This document shows positions 45,494 through 53,738 of a stretch of DNA of 64,000 nucleotides, one piece after another (the first letter of the stretch is position 1; each line of letters starts with the position of its first letter). The notes beneath the pieces were generated by a model. The model worked only from the letters and a program-made list of their open reading frames with translations. It was not told the DNA's origin and searched no databases. A program made the position numbers and the translations under genes. Origin of the DNA: Paracoccus salsus (lineage in GTDB: Bacteria > Pseudomonadota > Alphaproteobacteria > Rhodobacterales > Rhodobacteraceae); NCBI RefSeq assembly GCF_021556615.1, contig NZ_JAKGGD010000001.1, positions 248,001 through 312,000 of the forward strand, written 5' to 3'.

Positions 45494-45802
45494 TTAGCGG
45501 ATCAGCGCCCCGATCCCGGCACCGGTCACGACCTGCCTTGTCCCCCGTGGATGCAGGCAGGCCGCCCCGGCCGCCAGCGCGATGGGCGCGCCGGGGATGG
45601 GGCTCGCCACGACAGTGACGGTCATGAGCGTGACGCTCACGACCGGCCCCCAGAGACCAGCGCGCGCGACCGGCGCTTCGAGACGCTTGCCGTCCATCAG
45701 TCCGCATGCCTCGATGAGCACCGAAGGCGCCAACAGCCAGACGCCGAGCAGGACCAGCGCAAGGATCACCACGGCCACGAAGATGATGTCGGGCCGGCTC
45801 AT
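45494..45802 (-). pseudogene. Truncated TVP38/TMEM64 (VTT) membrane protein
   Basis: 102 codons. Two helices and the VTT motif region TVVASPIPGAPIALAAGAA are present, matching the N-terminal half of TVP38/TMEM64 proteins (usually ~220-250 residues). It stops at GAGIGALIR, where family members continue with further helices. Past the stop, a different frame encodes a hydrophobic stretch (PLIVVIGGVCLAVAFQFVGV) of unclear origin. Starts 1 base after the DUF302 stop. The truncation is visible; whether the stub is expressed is unknown. Confidence 0.65.
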
Positions 45803-45803
45803 C

Positions 45804-46190
45804 TCAGATCGCCGCGACGGCCTTGGCCAGAGAGTCCCTCACCTCAGCCGCGAGGGCCGTCAGGTCGGCGTTCTCGATCGCCTGCATCGACGCCACCGGG
45901 TCGACGGCGCTGACCTCCACACCGCCCTCGACCTCGCGCAGGATGACGTTGCAGGGCAGCATCGCGCCGACCCTGGGCTCGATCCCGATCGCCCGATGCG
46001 CCATCCGGGGGTCGCAGGCGCCAAGGATGCGATAGGCCGGCATCTCGACATCCAGTTTCGTCTTCATCGTCGCCTTGACGTCGATCTCGGTCAGAACTCC
46101 GAAGCCGTGATCCGCAAGCGCCTTTCGCGCGCGGGCGTCGACGTCGTCGATCCCGGCATCAGGGATCGTGCGATTGATTGTATAAGCCAT
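45804..46190 (-). CDS. DUF302 family protein
   Basis: 128 residues. Begins MAYTINRTIPDAGIDDVDAR and contains GFGVLTEIDVKATMKTKLDV, YRILGACDPRMAHRAI and LPCNVILREVEGGVEV, which match DUF302. These small proteins occur in metal- and redox-stress loci; no biochemical role is established. Member of the reverse-strand copper run, 16 bases after the small membrane protein. Confidence 0.85.
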   Translation of the reverse strand: MAYTINRTIPDAGIDDVDARARKALADHGFGVLTEIDVKATMKTKLDVEMPAYRILGACDPRMAHRAIGIEPRVGAMLPCNVILREVEGGVEVSAVDPVASMQAIENADLTALAAEVRDSLAKAVAAI

Positions 46191-46206
46191 CGAGACGTCC
46201 TTTCTC

Positions 46207-46332
46207 TCATTTCCGAAGATATTTGATCAGCGCAGCTATGGCCAAAACCACAAGGGCAAGGATCAGCAGCCCGAACAGCCATCCAAACCCCATTCCGAAA
46301 CCCATTCCGTGGCCCATTTCGTTCCAGTTCAT
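46207..46332 (-). CDS. Small Met/Gly-rich membrane protein (41 residues)
   Basis: Encodes MNWNEMGHGMGFGMGFGWLF, then GLLILALVVLAIAALIKYLR and a final K. The N-terminus is rich in Met, Gly and one His, suited to Cu+ binding, and is followed by a single membrane helix. AGGACGAGATC upstream is a usable ribosome site. It lies between the multicopper oxidase and DUF302 genes, all on one strand. I know no named family, but short proteins of this look are common in copper loci. Confidence 0.75.
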   Translation of the reverse strand: MNWNEMGHGMGFGMGFGWLFGLLILALVVLAIAALIKYLRK

Positions 46333-46458
46333 GATCTCGTCCTCCTGTTCTTACAGCGGAAGGCTGTGCCTTGTGACCCGCCCTTGCGACCTCATGGGAG
46401 CGGGACAGTACGGCACATGGTCGGTATCGGGGCGACGGGTCCGAACGCCCCGCCCCGA

Positions 46459-48012
46459 TCAGGCCGATGCGTCGACCGCGAACTCGGTCATCATGCCGCT
46501 CGCAAGATGCGGCATGTGGTGACAATGCAGCATCCAGCGCGCGGTTTCGCCGGCATCAAGCGCGATATCGACCATCGACATCGGCGGCACATGAACCGTG
46601 TCGCGCATCGCGCCCGCGACGGCGCGGCCATTCAGCCCGACGACCTGGAACACATGGCCGTGCAGATGCATCGGGTGGGCCATCATCGACATGTTGTGGA
46701 AGGACAGCACGACCCGTTCGCCGCTTCGCGCGGTGATCGGCTGGTGCCGGCCCCAGACGGCCCCGTTGATCGTCCAGACATAGGGCTGCATCGTGCCGCC
46801 CAGCATCAGCATCTGGCGGCGGTCCACCGGCCGGTCCGGCAGGGCGTCGCGGGCGATCAGGCGCGCCTCCTGCGCAAGATCGGTGTCGAACGCGGGCGCT
46901 TCGGACTCTGCCAGGGCATCGAGGCGCCGGACCTCGGCACCCTGCGTGGCGAGGATCAGGCCGGTGCGTTCCCGCGCACCTTCGCGCAATGCGAGGATCG
47001 GCCAGGCGCCGCCTTCGTTCGGCAGGTCGATCTCGATGTCCAGCCGCTGGCCCATCGCCAGGCCGAACCGCGCACCCGAGAGAGGCTGGACGGGATGTCC
47101 GTCCACCGCAACCAGTCTGGCCTGCGCCAAGCCGGTGTCGATCCAGAACACGGTCGCCGCGGCGGCGTTGATCACCCGCAAGCGGACGCGGCCGCCGCGC
47201 TCGACCTGCACCACTTCGGGGTCCGAAAGCGTCCGGTCATTGGCGAGATAGGCATCCCAGTCATGGTCGTTCAGGTCCATGGCCATGCCGCCCGTCTGGC
47301 CGCCCATGCCCATCATCCCGCCCATTCCGGGCATGTTGCCCATCGGCACGCCGCCCATTGCGCCATGGCCCATGGCGCCATGATCCATGCCCTGCGTCGC
47401 GCCCATGCCACCGATTGGCGCTCCTTGATCGGGCTGCGCACCTGTCCCGTGGCCAGCGCCGTGTCCAACGCCATGACCAGCGCCGATTTCGGCGAGAACC
47501 TCCTCGGGAGACTTGAACGAGAAGTCATGCAGGAACATCACGATGTCCTGCCGGTCGGCGGCAAGATCATCCTGCGAACGAACGATCAATGGCGCCGCGA
47601 GCAACCGCATCTCCTGGATCGGCACATGACTGTGCATCCAGTGGGTGCCCGGCCGCGCCTCGAAATCGTAGCTCCTCGTCTCTCCCGGCGCGAGAAGGGG
47701 CATCGGCAGGTCCGGCACGCCGTCCTGCGCGTTGGGCGCGATCTGGCCATGCCAGTGGATGATCGTTCCGACGTCGAGATCGTTTGTCAGGTCGACCCGG
47801 AACCTCTGGCCGGGGTCGAGCACCAGCCCCTGGCCGCCGGGACCGGCAAGGCCGAACACGGTGGCCGCGCGCCCGTCGATATCGAGGGTCCGTTTCGCGG
47901 CGGCGAGGCTGATCGGCACCACCCCTTGCGCGAAGGCGATCCGGGGCATGTGTGCCATGCCAAAGGCGGCAGCACTTGCGGCCAGAAAGCCGCGTCGTGA
48001 AAGCATGTTCAT
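46459..48012 (-). CDS. Multicopper oxidase (copper resistance, CueO/CopA type)
   Basis: 517 residues from ATG 48012, with GAGGAGACGACC ahead. Tat signal SRRGFLAASAAAFGMAH. All four copper sites are visible: HWHGQIAP, HWMHSHVP, HPMHLHGHVF and HCHHMPHLASGM. A Met/His/Gly-rich insert (GHGVGHGAGHGTG, then PMGNMPGMGGMMGMGG) lies mid-protein, as in CueO-like cuprous oxidases. It should oxidise Cu+ in the periplasm. First large gene of the copper run, following the 118-residue secreted protein. Confidence 0.93.
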   Translation of the reverse strand: MNMLSRRGFLAASAAAFGMAHMPRIAFAQGVVPISLAAAKRTLDIDGRAATVFGLAGPGGQGLVLDPGQRFRVDLTNDLDVGTIIHWHGQIAPNAQDGVPDLPMPLLAPGETRSYDFEARPGTHWMHSHVPIQEMRLLAAPLIVRSQDDLAADRQDIVMFLHDFSFKSPEEVLAEIGAGHGVGHGAGHGTGAQPDQGAPIGGMGATQGMDHGAMGHGAMGGVPMGNMPGMGGMMGMGGQTGGMAMDLNDHDWDAYLANDRTLSDPEVVQVERGGRVRLRVINAAAATVFWIDTGLAQARLVAVDGHPVQPLSGARFGLAMGQRLDIEIDLPNEGGAWPILALREGARERTGLILATQGAEVRRLDALAESEAPAFDTDLAQEARLIARDALPDRPVDRRQMLMLGGTMQPYVWTINGAVWGRHQPITARSGERVVLSFHNMSMMAHPMHLHGHVFQVVGLNGRAVAGAMRDTVHVPPMSMVDIALDAGETARWMLHCHHMPHLASGMMTEFAVDASA

Positions 48013-48087
48013 GGTCGTCTCCTCGGGACATGCCGTCCCGTTCATCAAGGCCGATGGGACGCCGCGGGCATCGGCCCGGGCGCGCGC

Positions 48088-48444
48088 TCAGAGGAGACGG
48101 AGCTTTGGGGGTCGTTCGTTCAGTCCCGGCGCATGGCAGACGTGGATTGCCTCGGACGGGAGGTCATGACTGGCGCTGCCGAAGACATGCCCGCATTCCC
48201 CGCCTGGCGAGGTCAGGATGGCCGAAAGGCCCGCGCAGACGAACTCGCACATCGCGGCATCGGTCGATCCGCAACGCGGTCCGGTGTCACACGAGCGTTC
48301 GCCGCCGTCGGCACCATGCATCATCTCGCCGACCGGGACAGCGTGGGCCGGCTCGCCATTCATGCGCGCAGCATGCCCTGACACCGTCGTCGTGAGGACG
48401 GTGATTGCAACGATGGCCAACAGGGCGATGACACGCGTGAGCAT
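48088..48444 (-). CDS. Small secreted Cys/His protein ahead of the multicopper oxidase
   Basis: 118 residues from ATG 48444; ATG 48480 would add 12 residues. Signal peptide MLTRVIALLAIVAITVLTTT, then a mature part with seven cysteines (RSCDTGPRC, MCEFVCAG, GECGHVF, HVCHAPG) and several His/Met. I recognise no named family. Same strand and 75 bases ahead of the multicopper oxidase, so a copper-binding periplasmic role is a reasonable guess. Confidence 0.6.
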   Translation of the reverse strand: MLTRVIALLAIVAITVLTTTVSGHAARMNGEPAHAVPVGEMMHGADGGERSCDTGPRCGSTDAAMCEFVCAGLSAILTSPGGECGHVFGSASHDLPSEAIHVCHAPGLNERPPKLRLL

Positions 48445-48532
48445 GGCGCAAAGATAGGCATCGCTCACCGGGATGTCCATGTAGAAGGCGGCAGATATGC
48501 CGCGCCTGTCGTCCGCGCGGCGGGGTGCCGGT

Positions 48533-49447
48533 TCACTTTCGGGTGTTCGCAACCTCTGTCGGCAACGTGACGGACGCCTGGTACCCGGACCGAGCGCCAG
48601 GGCCTGGCGAACGCGCAACCAGCGGGCTGTCGATACGATCCGCAATGGCGACGACCATCGCGAGGCCAACTCCGCTGCCGTCGCTGTCAGCGCCCGCGCG
48701 CTCGAAGCGGGCGGCCAGACGGGCCAGCGTTTCAGGCGGCACGATCGGACCTTCATTTGCAATGCTGAAACGCCCATCCGGCATCAGCGTCACCTCGACA
48801 GGCAGGCCCGCCGCGCCGTGACGCAGGGCGCTCTGCACAAGGTTCCGGCGCAGGATTCCGAACGCGACGGGACCCGGATCCGACATCGCTGGCCCCTCTG
48901 GCAGCGTCGGCGCGACCCGACCGGCAACCTCGTTTCGTGCAAGATCGTCGACCATGACGCGCGCCACGGCACTCAGATCGGTGGCACGATCAAGGCGACG
49001 CTGCCCGTCCTCGGCCCGTGCAGGCTGCATGAAGCGTTCCGACACGCGCGCAAGCCGCTTGAGCGTCGCCTCGATATCGGCTGGCCGTGCCAAGGCGGCC
49101 GGTTCGCGGGTTTCCGACGGCAACCGCTGCGCCTGCGCGATTGCGCCGGCAAGCGACTGAAGCAGGACGCGCCCATCCGCGTCGCGGACGATGTATGAGA
49201 GGAACGCGTCATGTGCGCGGACCGCGCCAAGCCGCTGGGTGACGCCATCGTCCTCTCGTCCCACGATAGCCACCACCGCCAGCGGCAAGAGACGCGGCGC
49301 GGTTTCCTGCAGGGCCGAGTCGAAGACCTCGTCCATCTCGTGCCGCAGCAGGAGGGCGGTCACGGAAGCGGCAGCGATCCGAAGCAGGCTCAGCAAGACG
49401 CCGAGCGACAGCGCCAGCCGCGCCTGAAGGCTGCGCGGAGACCTCAT
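48533..49447 (-). pseudogene. Gutted sensor histidine kinase (H-box deleted)
   Basis: 304 codons, open from ATG to TGA, but compared with QseC/PmrB-type kinases (~450) about 140 residues are missing. The N-terminal sensor part runs to SYIVRDADGRVLLQS (residue 98) and then joins directly to LAGAIAQAQRL, which in normal kinases follows the phospho-accepting His (HELRTPLAGAIAQAQRL). HAMP, H-box and the His itself are gone. The N-box reads NLVQSALRHG with Ser at the second Asn position, while the G-box GSGVGLAMV is present. It cannot autophosphorylate in the usual way. Overlaps the response regulator stop. Confidence 0.8.
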
Positions 49448-49804
49448 GGCCTGCCCAGCCGATAGCCGATGCCGCGCTCGGTTTCGATGACCTGCGCGCC
49501 CGGTTTCTTGCGCAGGCGGCTGACATGGACCTCGATGGTGTTGCCCTCGACCTTTGCGTTGAAAGCGTAGAGCTTTTCCTGCAGTTGCGGCTTCGACAAC
49601 AGCCGACCCGGCCGTGTGCGGAAGGCGTCCAGCAGCGCCCATTCTCATGCGGTCAAGCTGGATCAGATCTTAGGACCTGCCGCGCACCGCGTGGCCTGCC
49701 GTGTCGAGGCGCGTGACCCGGTAAACCGACTGGCCATCGGCCCCGATCTGATCGCGCACGGCGGCCCCGAGAGTCGTGTCGTCCTCGATCAGCAGGATGC
49801 GCAT
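49444..49804 (-). pseudogene. Broken OmpR-family response regulator
   Basis: The start MRILLIEDDTTLGAAVRDQI is a normal receiver. It runs to VRGRS and hits TAA, where relatives read YDLILLDLML; DLIQLDRM continues after the stop. The frame then jumps: from GAATGGGCGCTGCTG onward the sequence encodes EWALLDAFRTRPGRLLSK, EKLYAFNAKVEGNTIEVHVS and ERGIGYRLGRP in another frame, an intact winged-helix DNA-binding end. The total length (361 bases) is about half the usual and not a multiple of three. So there is one nonsense codon plus an internal out-of-frame deletion. Confidence 0.85.
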
Positions 49805-49951
49805 GGTGGTTCCCGTTCCTTTTCCCGATGACCCGTCATGATCCGCCTGGCTTGCGCCACACTGACGCCGGCGTGCGCACCCCCTTCAGGCTGCCGTCAG
49901 CTTCGCGGCGCATGAATTGCCTCAAGATGGCCCTGCCAAGGAGTTTGGCCC

Positions 49952-50278
49952 ATGAAGACGACCGTGACGATTCTCGGCTTTCTCGCCGTCTTCCCGGCCG
50001 GGTTCGCGCTGGCGGACGACGACTGCTTCTCACCGATGGCCGATTGGCAGCCGCGTGATTCCATCGTCCGGCTGGCCGAAGAAAACGGCTGGACCGTGGG
50101 CCGCATCAAGATCGACGACGGCTGCTACGAGATCGACGGCCGCGACGCCGAGGGGCGCCGGATCGAGGTAAAGGTCCATCCGGCCACGCTTCAGGTGATC
50201 GAGTTCGAATACGAGGACGACGATGAGGACGACGATGCGCGCCCGCAAGGGGATCGCGAAGCGGACGGCGATGACTGA
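49952..50278 (+). CDS. PepSY-domain secreted protein
   Basis: 108 residues, with AAGGAG ahead of the ATG. Signal peptide MKTTVTILGFLAVFPAGFAL. The PepSY core runs WQPRDSIVRLAEENGWTVGR, then IKIDDGCYEIDGRDAEGR and VHPATLQVIEFE. The tail is strongly acidic (EDDDEDDDARPQGDREADGD). Divergent from the broken two-component system. PepSY proteins of this size often sit beside QseBC/PmrAB-like pairs and may be their targets. Confidence 0.8.
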   Translation: MKTTVTILGFLAVFPAGFALADDDCFSPMADWQPRDSIVRLAEENGWTVGRIKIDDGCYEIDGRDAEGRRIEVKVHPATLQVIEFEYEDDDEDDDARPQGDREADGDD

Positions 50279-50531
50279 TGCCACCGCGCAGGACACAGCG
50301 CAGATCAACATCGGGAGGCCGGGCAAGGTCCGGGAACTGGTCCCGCTGCTGCGTCCTCCACGACAGACGGAAATCCCGGGGCCGACGTTCCGTCGGCCTC
50401 TACCCGGCCCGCTGTCACAGGCGGGGCCCTGTTCTTCGTGACGACAAGCGGAAGCGGAAGTCGCTTCGCCGTGTGGAAGCCCCCAGGTCGGCTCGCCAGA
50501 TCGTCCCGAGCAGACGCAAGGAGGCCCTGCC

Positions 50532-50855
50532 ATGAACACGATCCTGACACTTCTTGTCGCGTCCACGGCGCTGACCGCCGCCATCGGCGTCGCGGCCCGC
50601 AGCGCGAGGATGGCCCCCGCCGGCGGCGGCCTTCCACCTTTCGCCGCGCTCTTCCAAGAGGGCTCGCACGCGATGCTGCTGGCTCTTGCCCGTGACGATG
50701 ACGATCGCGGCTGGCGCGAAGGCGCGCGGCGCGGTCACGACGGTGATGACGATTGTCGTGGCGGCGCTCGCAATCCCGTACCGGCAGGTACTGCCGCACC
50801 GCCGCAGAACGGGCACTTCGGTCATGGCGCTCCGCCGCAGGTTCAGGTGAACTGA
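50532..50855 (+). CDS. Acidic secreted protein of unknown function
   Basis: 107 residues with a strong AAGGAGG site 8 bases ahead. Signal-like start MNTILTLLVASTALTAAIGV. The middle holds ARDDDDRGWREGARRGHDGD and the end APPQNGHFGHGAPPQVQVN. I recognise no domain, but ribosome site, signal peptide and position between PepSY and DUF2271 fragments support a real gene. It may bind cations. Confidence 0.5.
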   Translation: MNTILTLLVASTALTAAIGVAARSARMAPAGGGLPPFAALFQEGSHAMLLALARDDDDRGWREGARRGHDGDDDCRGGARNPVPAGTAAPPQNGHFGHGAPPQVQVN

Positions 50856-50893
50856 TCCGCTCCTTGGAACCTCTCCCAACGAGGATTCATCCG

Positions 50894-51350
50894 ATGAAAT
50901 CGCTTCTTGCAACGCTTGCGCTGACCACCGCGCTGACGCTGCCCGGCCTCGCCGTGGCAAGGCCGGTGACGCTGACAACGACCCTCAACGACCCTGGCGG
51001 CGACGGCGCCTCTCTCGCGCTTCGGGACGCCGCGGTGGCGACCTCGGGCGACTACCGTCACGGGGTCGAACTGCGGGGCCGTCGCCTTTCGCACAGCATG
51101 GATCCGAAGCGCAGCGCTGATCGCTTCGCCGGCCTCGGTCACGGTCGTGGCCCGCAGCGGTGCCCAGGCCGATGCCCGGGCGACCGCGCTCATGGTTCTT
51201 GGCGTTGACAAGGGGGCCGCACTGGCAAGACAACGCGGCCTCGACGCGCTGTTCCTGCTGCGCGATGATGAAGGTCGCACAAGCGGTGTCAGCGTCGGAC
51301 GGCTTTCTTGCCAGAAGCCAGCGGCAACACCCTTTGCCGAGGAAGGATGA
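50894..51350 (+). pseudogene. DUF2271-ApbE fusion pseudogene
   Basis: Starts as a DUF2271 protein: MKSLLATLALTTALTLPGLA signal, then RPVTLTTTLNDPGGDGA. At about 51010 it switches to ApbE (FAD:protein FMN transferase) sequence: ALRDAAVATSGDYRHGVELR, GRRLSHSMDPK. Near 51120 the frame is lost by one base; the next frame continues ApbE: LIASPASVTVVARSGAQADA, RATALMVLGVDKGAALARQ, GLDALFLLRDDEGRTSG, stopping at 51350. This shows a deletion joining two neighbouring genes plus a frameshift. DUF2271, PepSY and ApbE genes form one redox/flavin locus in relatives, as I recall. Confidence 0.8.
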
Positions 51351-53266
51351 GCCCCGTGGAGCAGACTGGCACCGATCGCTTCAAGACCGCAATCCTGCTG
51401 CTGGCCGCGATCGGCCTGATGGCGGGTCTTGCATTCCGCGTCGCAGGCCAGGCCGACATCGCCAACCTCTTCTGGATCGCCGGGGTCGTTCCCGCGCTCG
51501 CCGCGCTTCTTTTCGAGATCCTGCGCAGCATCGGTCGGGGCGAGGTCGGGCTGGACATCGTTGCGGCGCTGTCCATGACCGCGGCGCTGGTCTTCGGTGA
51601 AACGCTTGCGGCGGCGGTTGTCGCGGTGATGTATTCCGGAGGCAGCTTCCTCGAAAGCTTCGCGGAAGGCCGCGCCCGGCGGGAGATGCACGACCTGCTG
51701 TCGCGCGTGCCCCGGACGGCAACGCGCCATCTCGACGGCGGGCTCGAGGAGGTGCCTCTTGACGAGATCGCGCCGGGCGACCGTCTTCTGATCCGGCAGG
51801 GCGACGTCGTGCCCGTGGACGGCACCGTGGCCTCGGACAAGGCCTTCCTCGATACCTCGGCGCTGACCGGCGAATCGCTGCCCGCGCGGCTGGAACGCGG
51901 GGCCGAGGCCATGAGTGGCTCGACGAATGCTGGCGAGGCGTTCGACCTGACCGCGACGCACCGCGCGAAGGAAAGCACCTATGCCGGGATTGTCCGGCTG
52001 GTCGAGGAAGCGCAGCGGTCGAAGGCGCCAATGTCCCGGCTGGCCGACCGCTGGTCCCTTGGCTTTCTCGCCGTCACGGTCGTCATCGCCCTTGCCGCCT
52101 GGTGGTTCACCGGTGATCCGATCAGGGCCGTCGCCGTGCTGGTCGTCGCCACCCCGTGCCCGCTGATCCTCGCCGTGCCCGTGGCGCTGGTCGCGGGCCT
52201 CTCGCGCGCGGCCCATTTCGGCGTGCTGATCAAGGGTGCTGGCCCGCTTGAGGCGATGGCGCGCATCCGCACCCTGATTCTCGACAAGACCGGCACGCTC
52301 ACCGAAGGCCGCCCCGAGATCGTGTCGATCGACCGTCACGACGGCATGGACGAGGGCGACATCCTGCGCCTCGCCGCCGCACTCGATCAGGCATCCAAGC
52401 ATCCTGTGGCGCAAGCCGTCGTCGCAGCCGCGAAGGCGCGGGGCCTCGCGCTGCCCGTCCCTTCGGAGGTGGCGGAGTTTCCCGGCGAAGGCGTCGAGGG
52501 TCGCGTCGAAGGCCGCAAGGTCGTTGTGGGCGGCGACGGCTTCGTCGCGAAGCGCGTGGGGCGCAAGGGGAGCGAGGACCATACAGCCATCGAGGCAGGA
52601 TCCGTCCTCGTCGCCGTGGCGGTCGACGGCCAGATGGCGGGACGTCTCGTGATGGCCGATCCGCTGCGTGATGGCATTGCCGCCATGCTTGCCGGATTTC
52701 GCCGCGAAGGGATCGCGCGCATTCTTCTGGCGACCGGCGACCGCGCCGCGGTGGCAGAGCGCGTGACCGAGGGGCTCGGACTGGACGGACTGCGCAGCGG
52801 GCTCACGCCCGATCAGAAGGTCATGCTTGTCCTTTCCGAGCGCAAGCACGGGCCCGTCATGATGGTGGGCGACGGTGTGAACGATGCCCCCGCTCTGGCG
52901 GCGGCCGATGTCGGCGTCGCCATGGGAGCGCGCGGGGCCGCCGCCTCGGCCGAGGCCGCCGACGTGGTGCTGCTGGTCGATCGGATCGACCGGCTCGGGC
53001 CGGGGATCGAGATCGCGCGGGCCTCGCGTCGGATCGCCGTCGAAAGCGTCGTCGCCGGCATTGGACTTTCGGTCCTCGGCATGATCGCCGCCGCCTTCGG
53101 CTATCTCACGCCGGTGCAGGGGGCATTGTTGCAGGAGGTGATCGACGTCGCCGTGATCCTGAACGCGCTGCGTGCCCTGAGGATCGCACCCCACGAGCCT
53201 GCCACAGCGAACCCCCTCGAGATGTCCGGCAGGCCGGCCGAGATGCTCGCAGAGACCAGTCCGTGA
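51347..53266 (+). CDS. P1B-type metal ATPase with TPCP motif
   Basis: 639 residues from ATG 51347, overlapping the pseudogene stop; GTG 51356 is an alternative. No N-terminal metal-binding domain. The membrane motif is TPCPLILAVPVALVAG rather than CPC, with [15 protein letters not shown] locus (SKHPVAQAVV) and [24 protein letters not shown] marks the P1B-5 group, linked to Ni2+/Fe2+ (Nia-type). Those usually carry a C-terminal hemerythrin-like domain, absent here; the protein ends about 20 residues after the last helix. Metal is inferred. Located with the decayed redox cluster and near the tRNA. Confidence 0.85.
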   Translation: MSPVEQTGTDRFKTAILLLAAIGLMAGLAFRVAGQADIANLFWIAGVVPALAALLFEILRSIGRGEVGLDIVAALSMTAALVFGETLAAAVVAVMYSGGSFLESFAEGRARREMHDLLSRVPRTATRHLDGGLEEVPLDEIAPGDRLLIRQGDVVPVDGTVASDKAFLDTSALTGESLPARLERGAEAMSGSTNAGEAFDLTATHRAKESTYAGIVRLVEEAQRSKAPMSRLADRWSLGFLAVTVVIALAAWWFTGDPIRAVAVLVVATPCPLILAVPVALVAGLSRAAHFGVLIKGAGPLEAMARIRTLILDKTGTLTEGRPEIVSIDRHDGMDEGDILRLAAALDQASKHPVAQAVVAAAKARGLALPVPSEVAEFPGEGVEGRVEGRKVVVGGDGFVAKRVGRKGSEDHTAIEAGSVLVAVAVDGQMAGRLVMADPLRDGIAAMLAGFRREGIARILLATGDRAAVAERVTEGLGLDGLRSGLTPDQKVMLVLSERKHGPVMMVGDGVNDAPALAAADVGVAMGARGAAASAEAADVVLLVDRIDRLGPGIEIARASRRIAVESVVAGIGLSVLGMIAAAFGYLTPVQGALLQEVIDVAVILNALRALRIAPHEPATANPLEMSGRPAEMLAETSP

Positions 53267-53738
53267 TCGTGCCGGACATGTCCGGGACAATCCTGCGATC
53301 CCGGGCTTCTTCTCGTCGCTGAAAACCGGGCGAACGGGTCAAGAGATCTGCCGGATGCGCGACAGAGCCGCGCCGATCTGCCTGGCTGCCTCAGGCTCTC
53401 AAAGGTTGGCCGATGCGGTTGCTCGCGGCCTGCGTCCCCAAAACGAGATGCGGATCTGCCTCAGGGCGAAACAGCCGCGCATCTGCGGTTGAAGGACCCG
53501 CGTGGGACTGCTGTCGCGCTACGATCGGATCCGGGCGAGGGTCTGTCGCAGATCTGCGCCGCGCGTGGCCACCGGCTGCGATCCCGCAGGCGCATCCTGA
53601 AACGGGATCTTGCCATGACGCCCGCCTTGTGGCGGGACGCGATCATGGCCTTGAAAGCAGCCCGGACATGCGGTCTGCAACCGAACCGGATGGGGCCGAT
53701 CAGCACTGCCGAAAAAGCATTGAAATCAATAGGATGAA
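53267..53738. other. Gene-poor region between the ATPase and tRNA-Arg
   Basis: 472 bases with no supported ORF. A perfect 14-bp palindrome CCGGACATGTCCGG lies at 53272-53285, just past the ATPase stop; it could be an operator or a weak stem. The rest looks like degraded coding DNA. This is the segment next to the tRNA 3' end, where an attachment site would be expected; none is recognisable by eye. Confidence 0.4.

Noticed and set aside
50843-53290. 815-codon open frame on the reverse strand
   Set aside because: Mirror image of the TPCP ATPase gene, which has all catalytic motifs; the antisense product has none.
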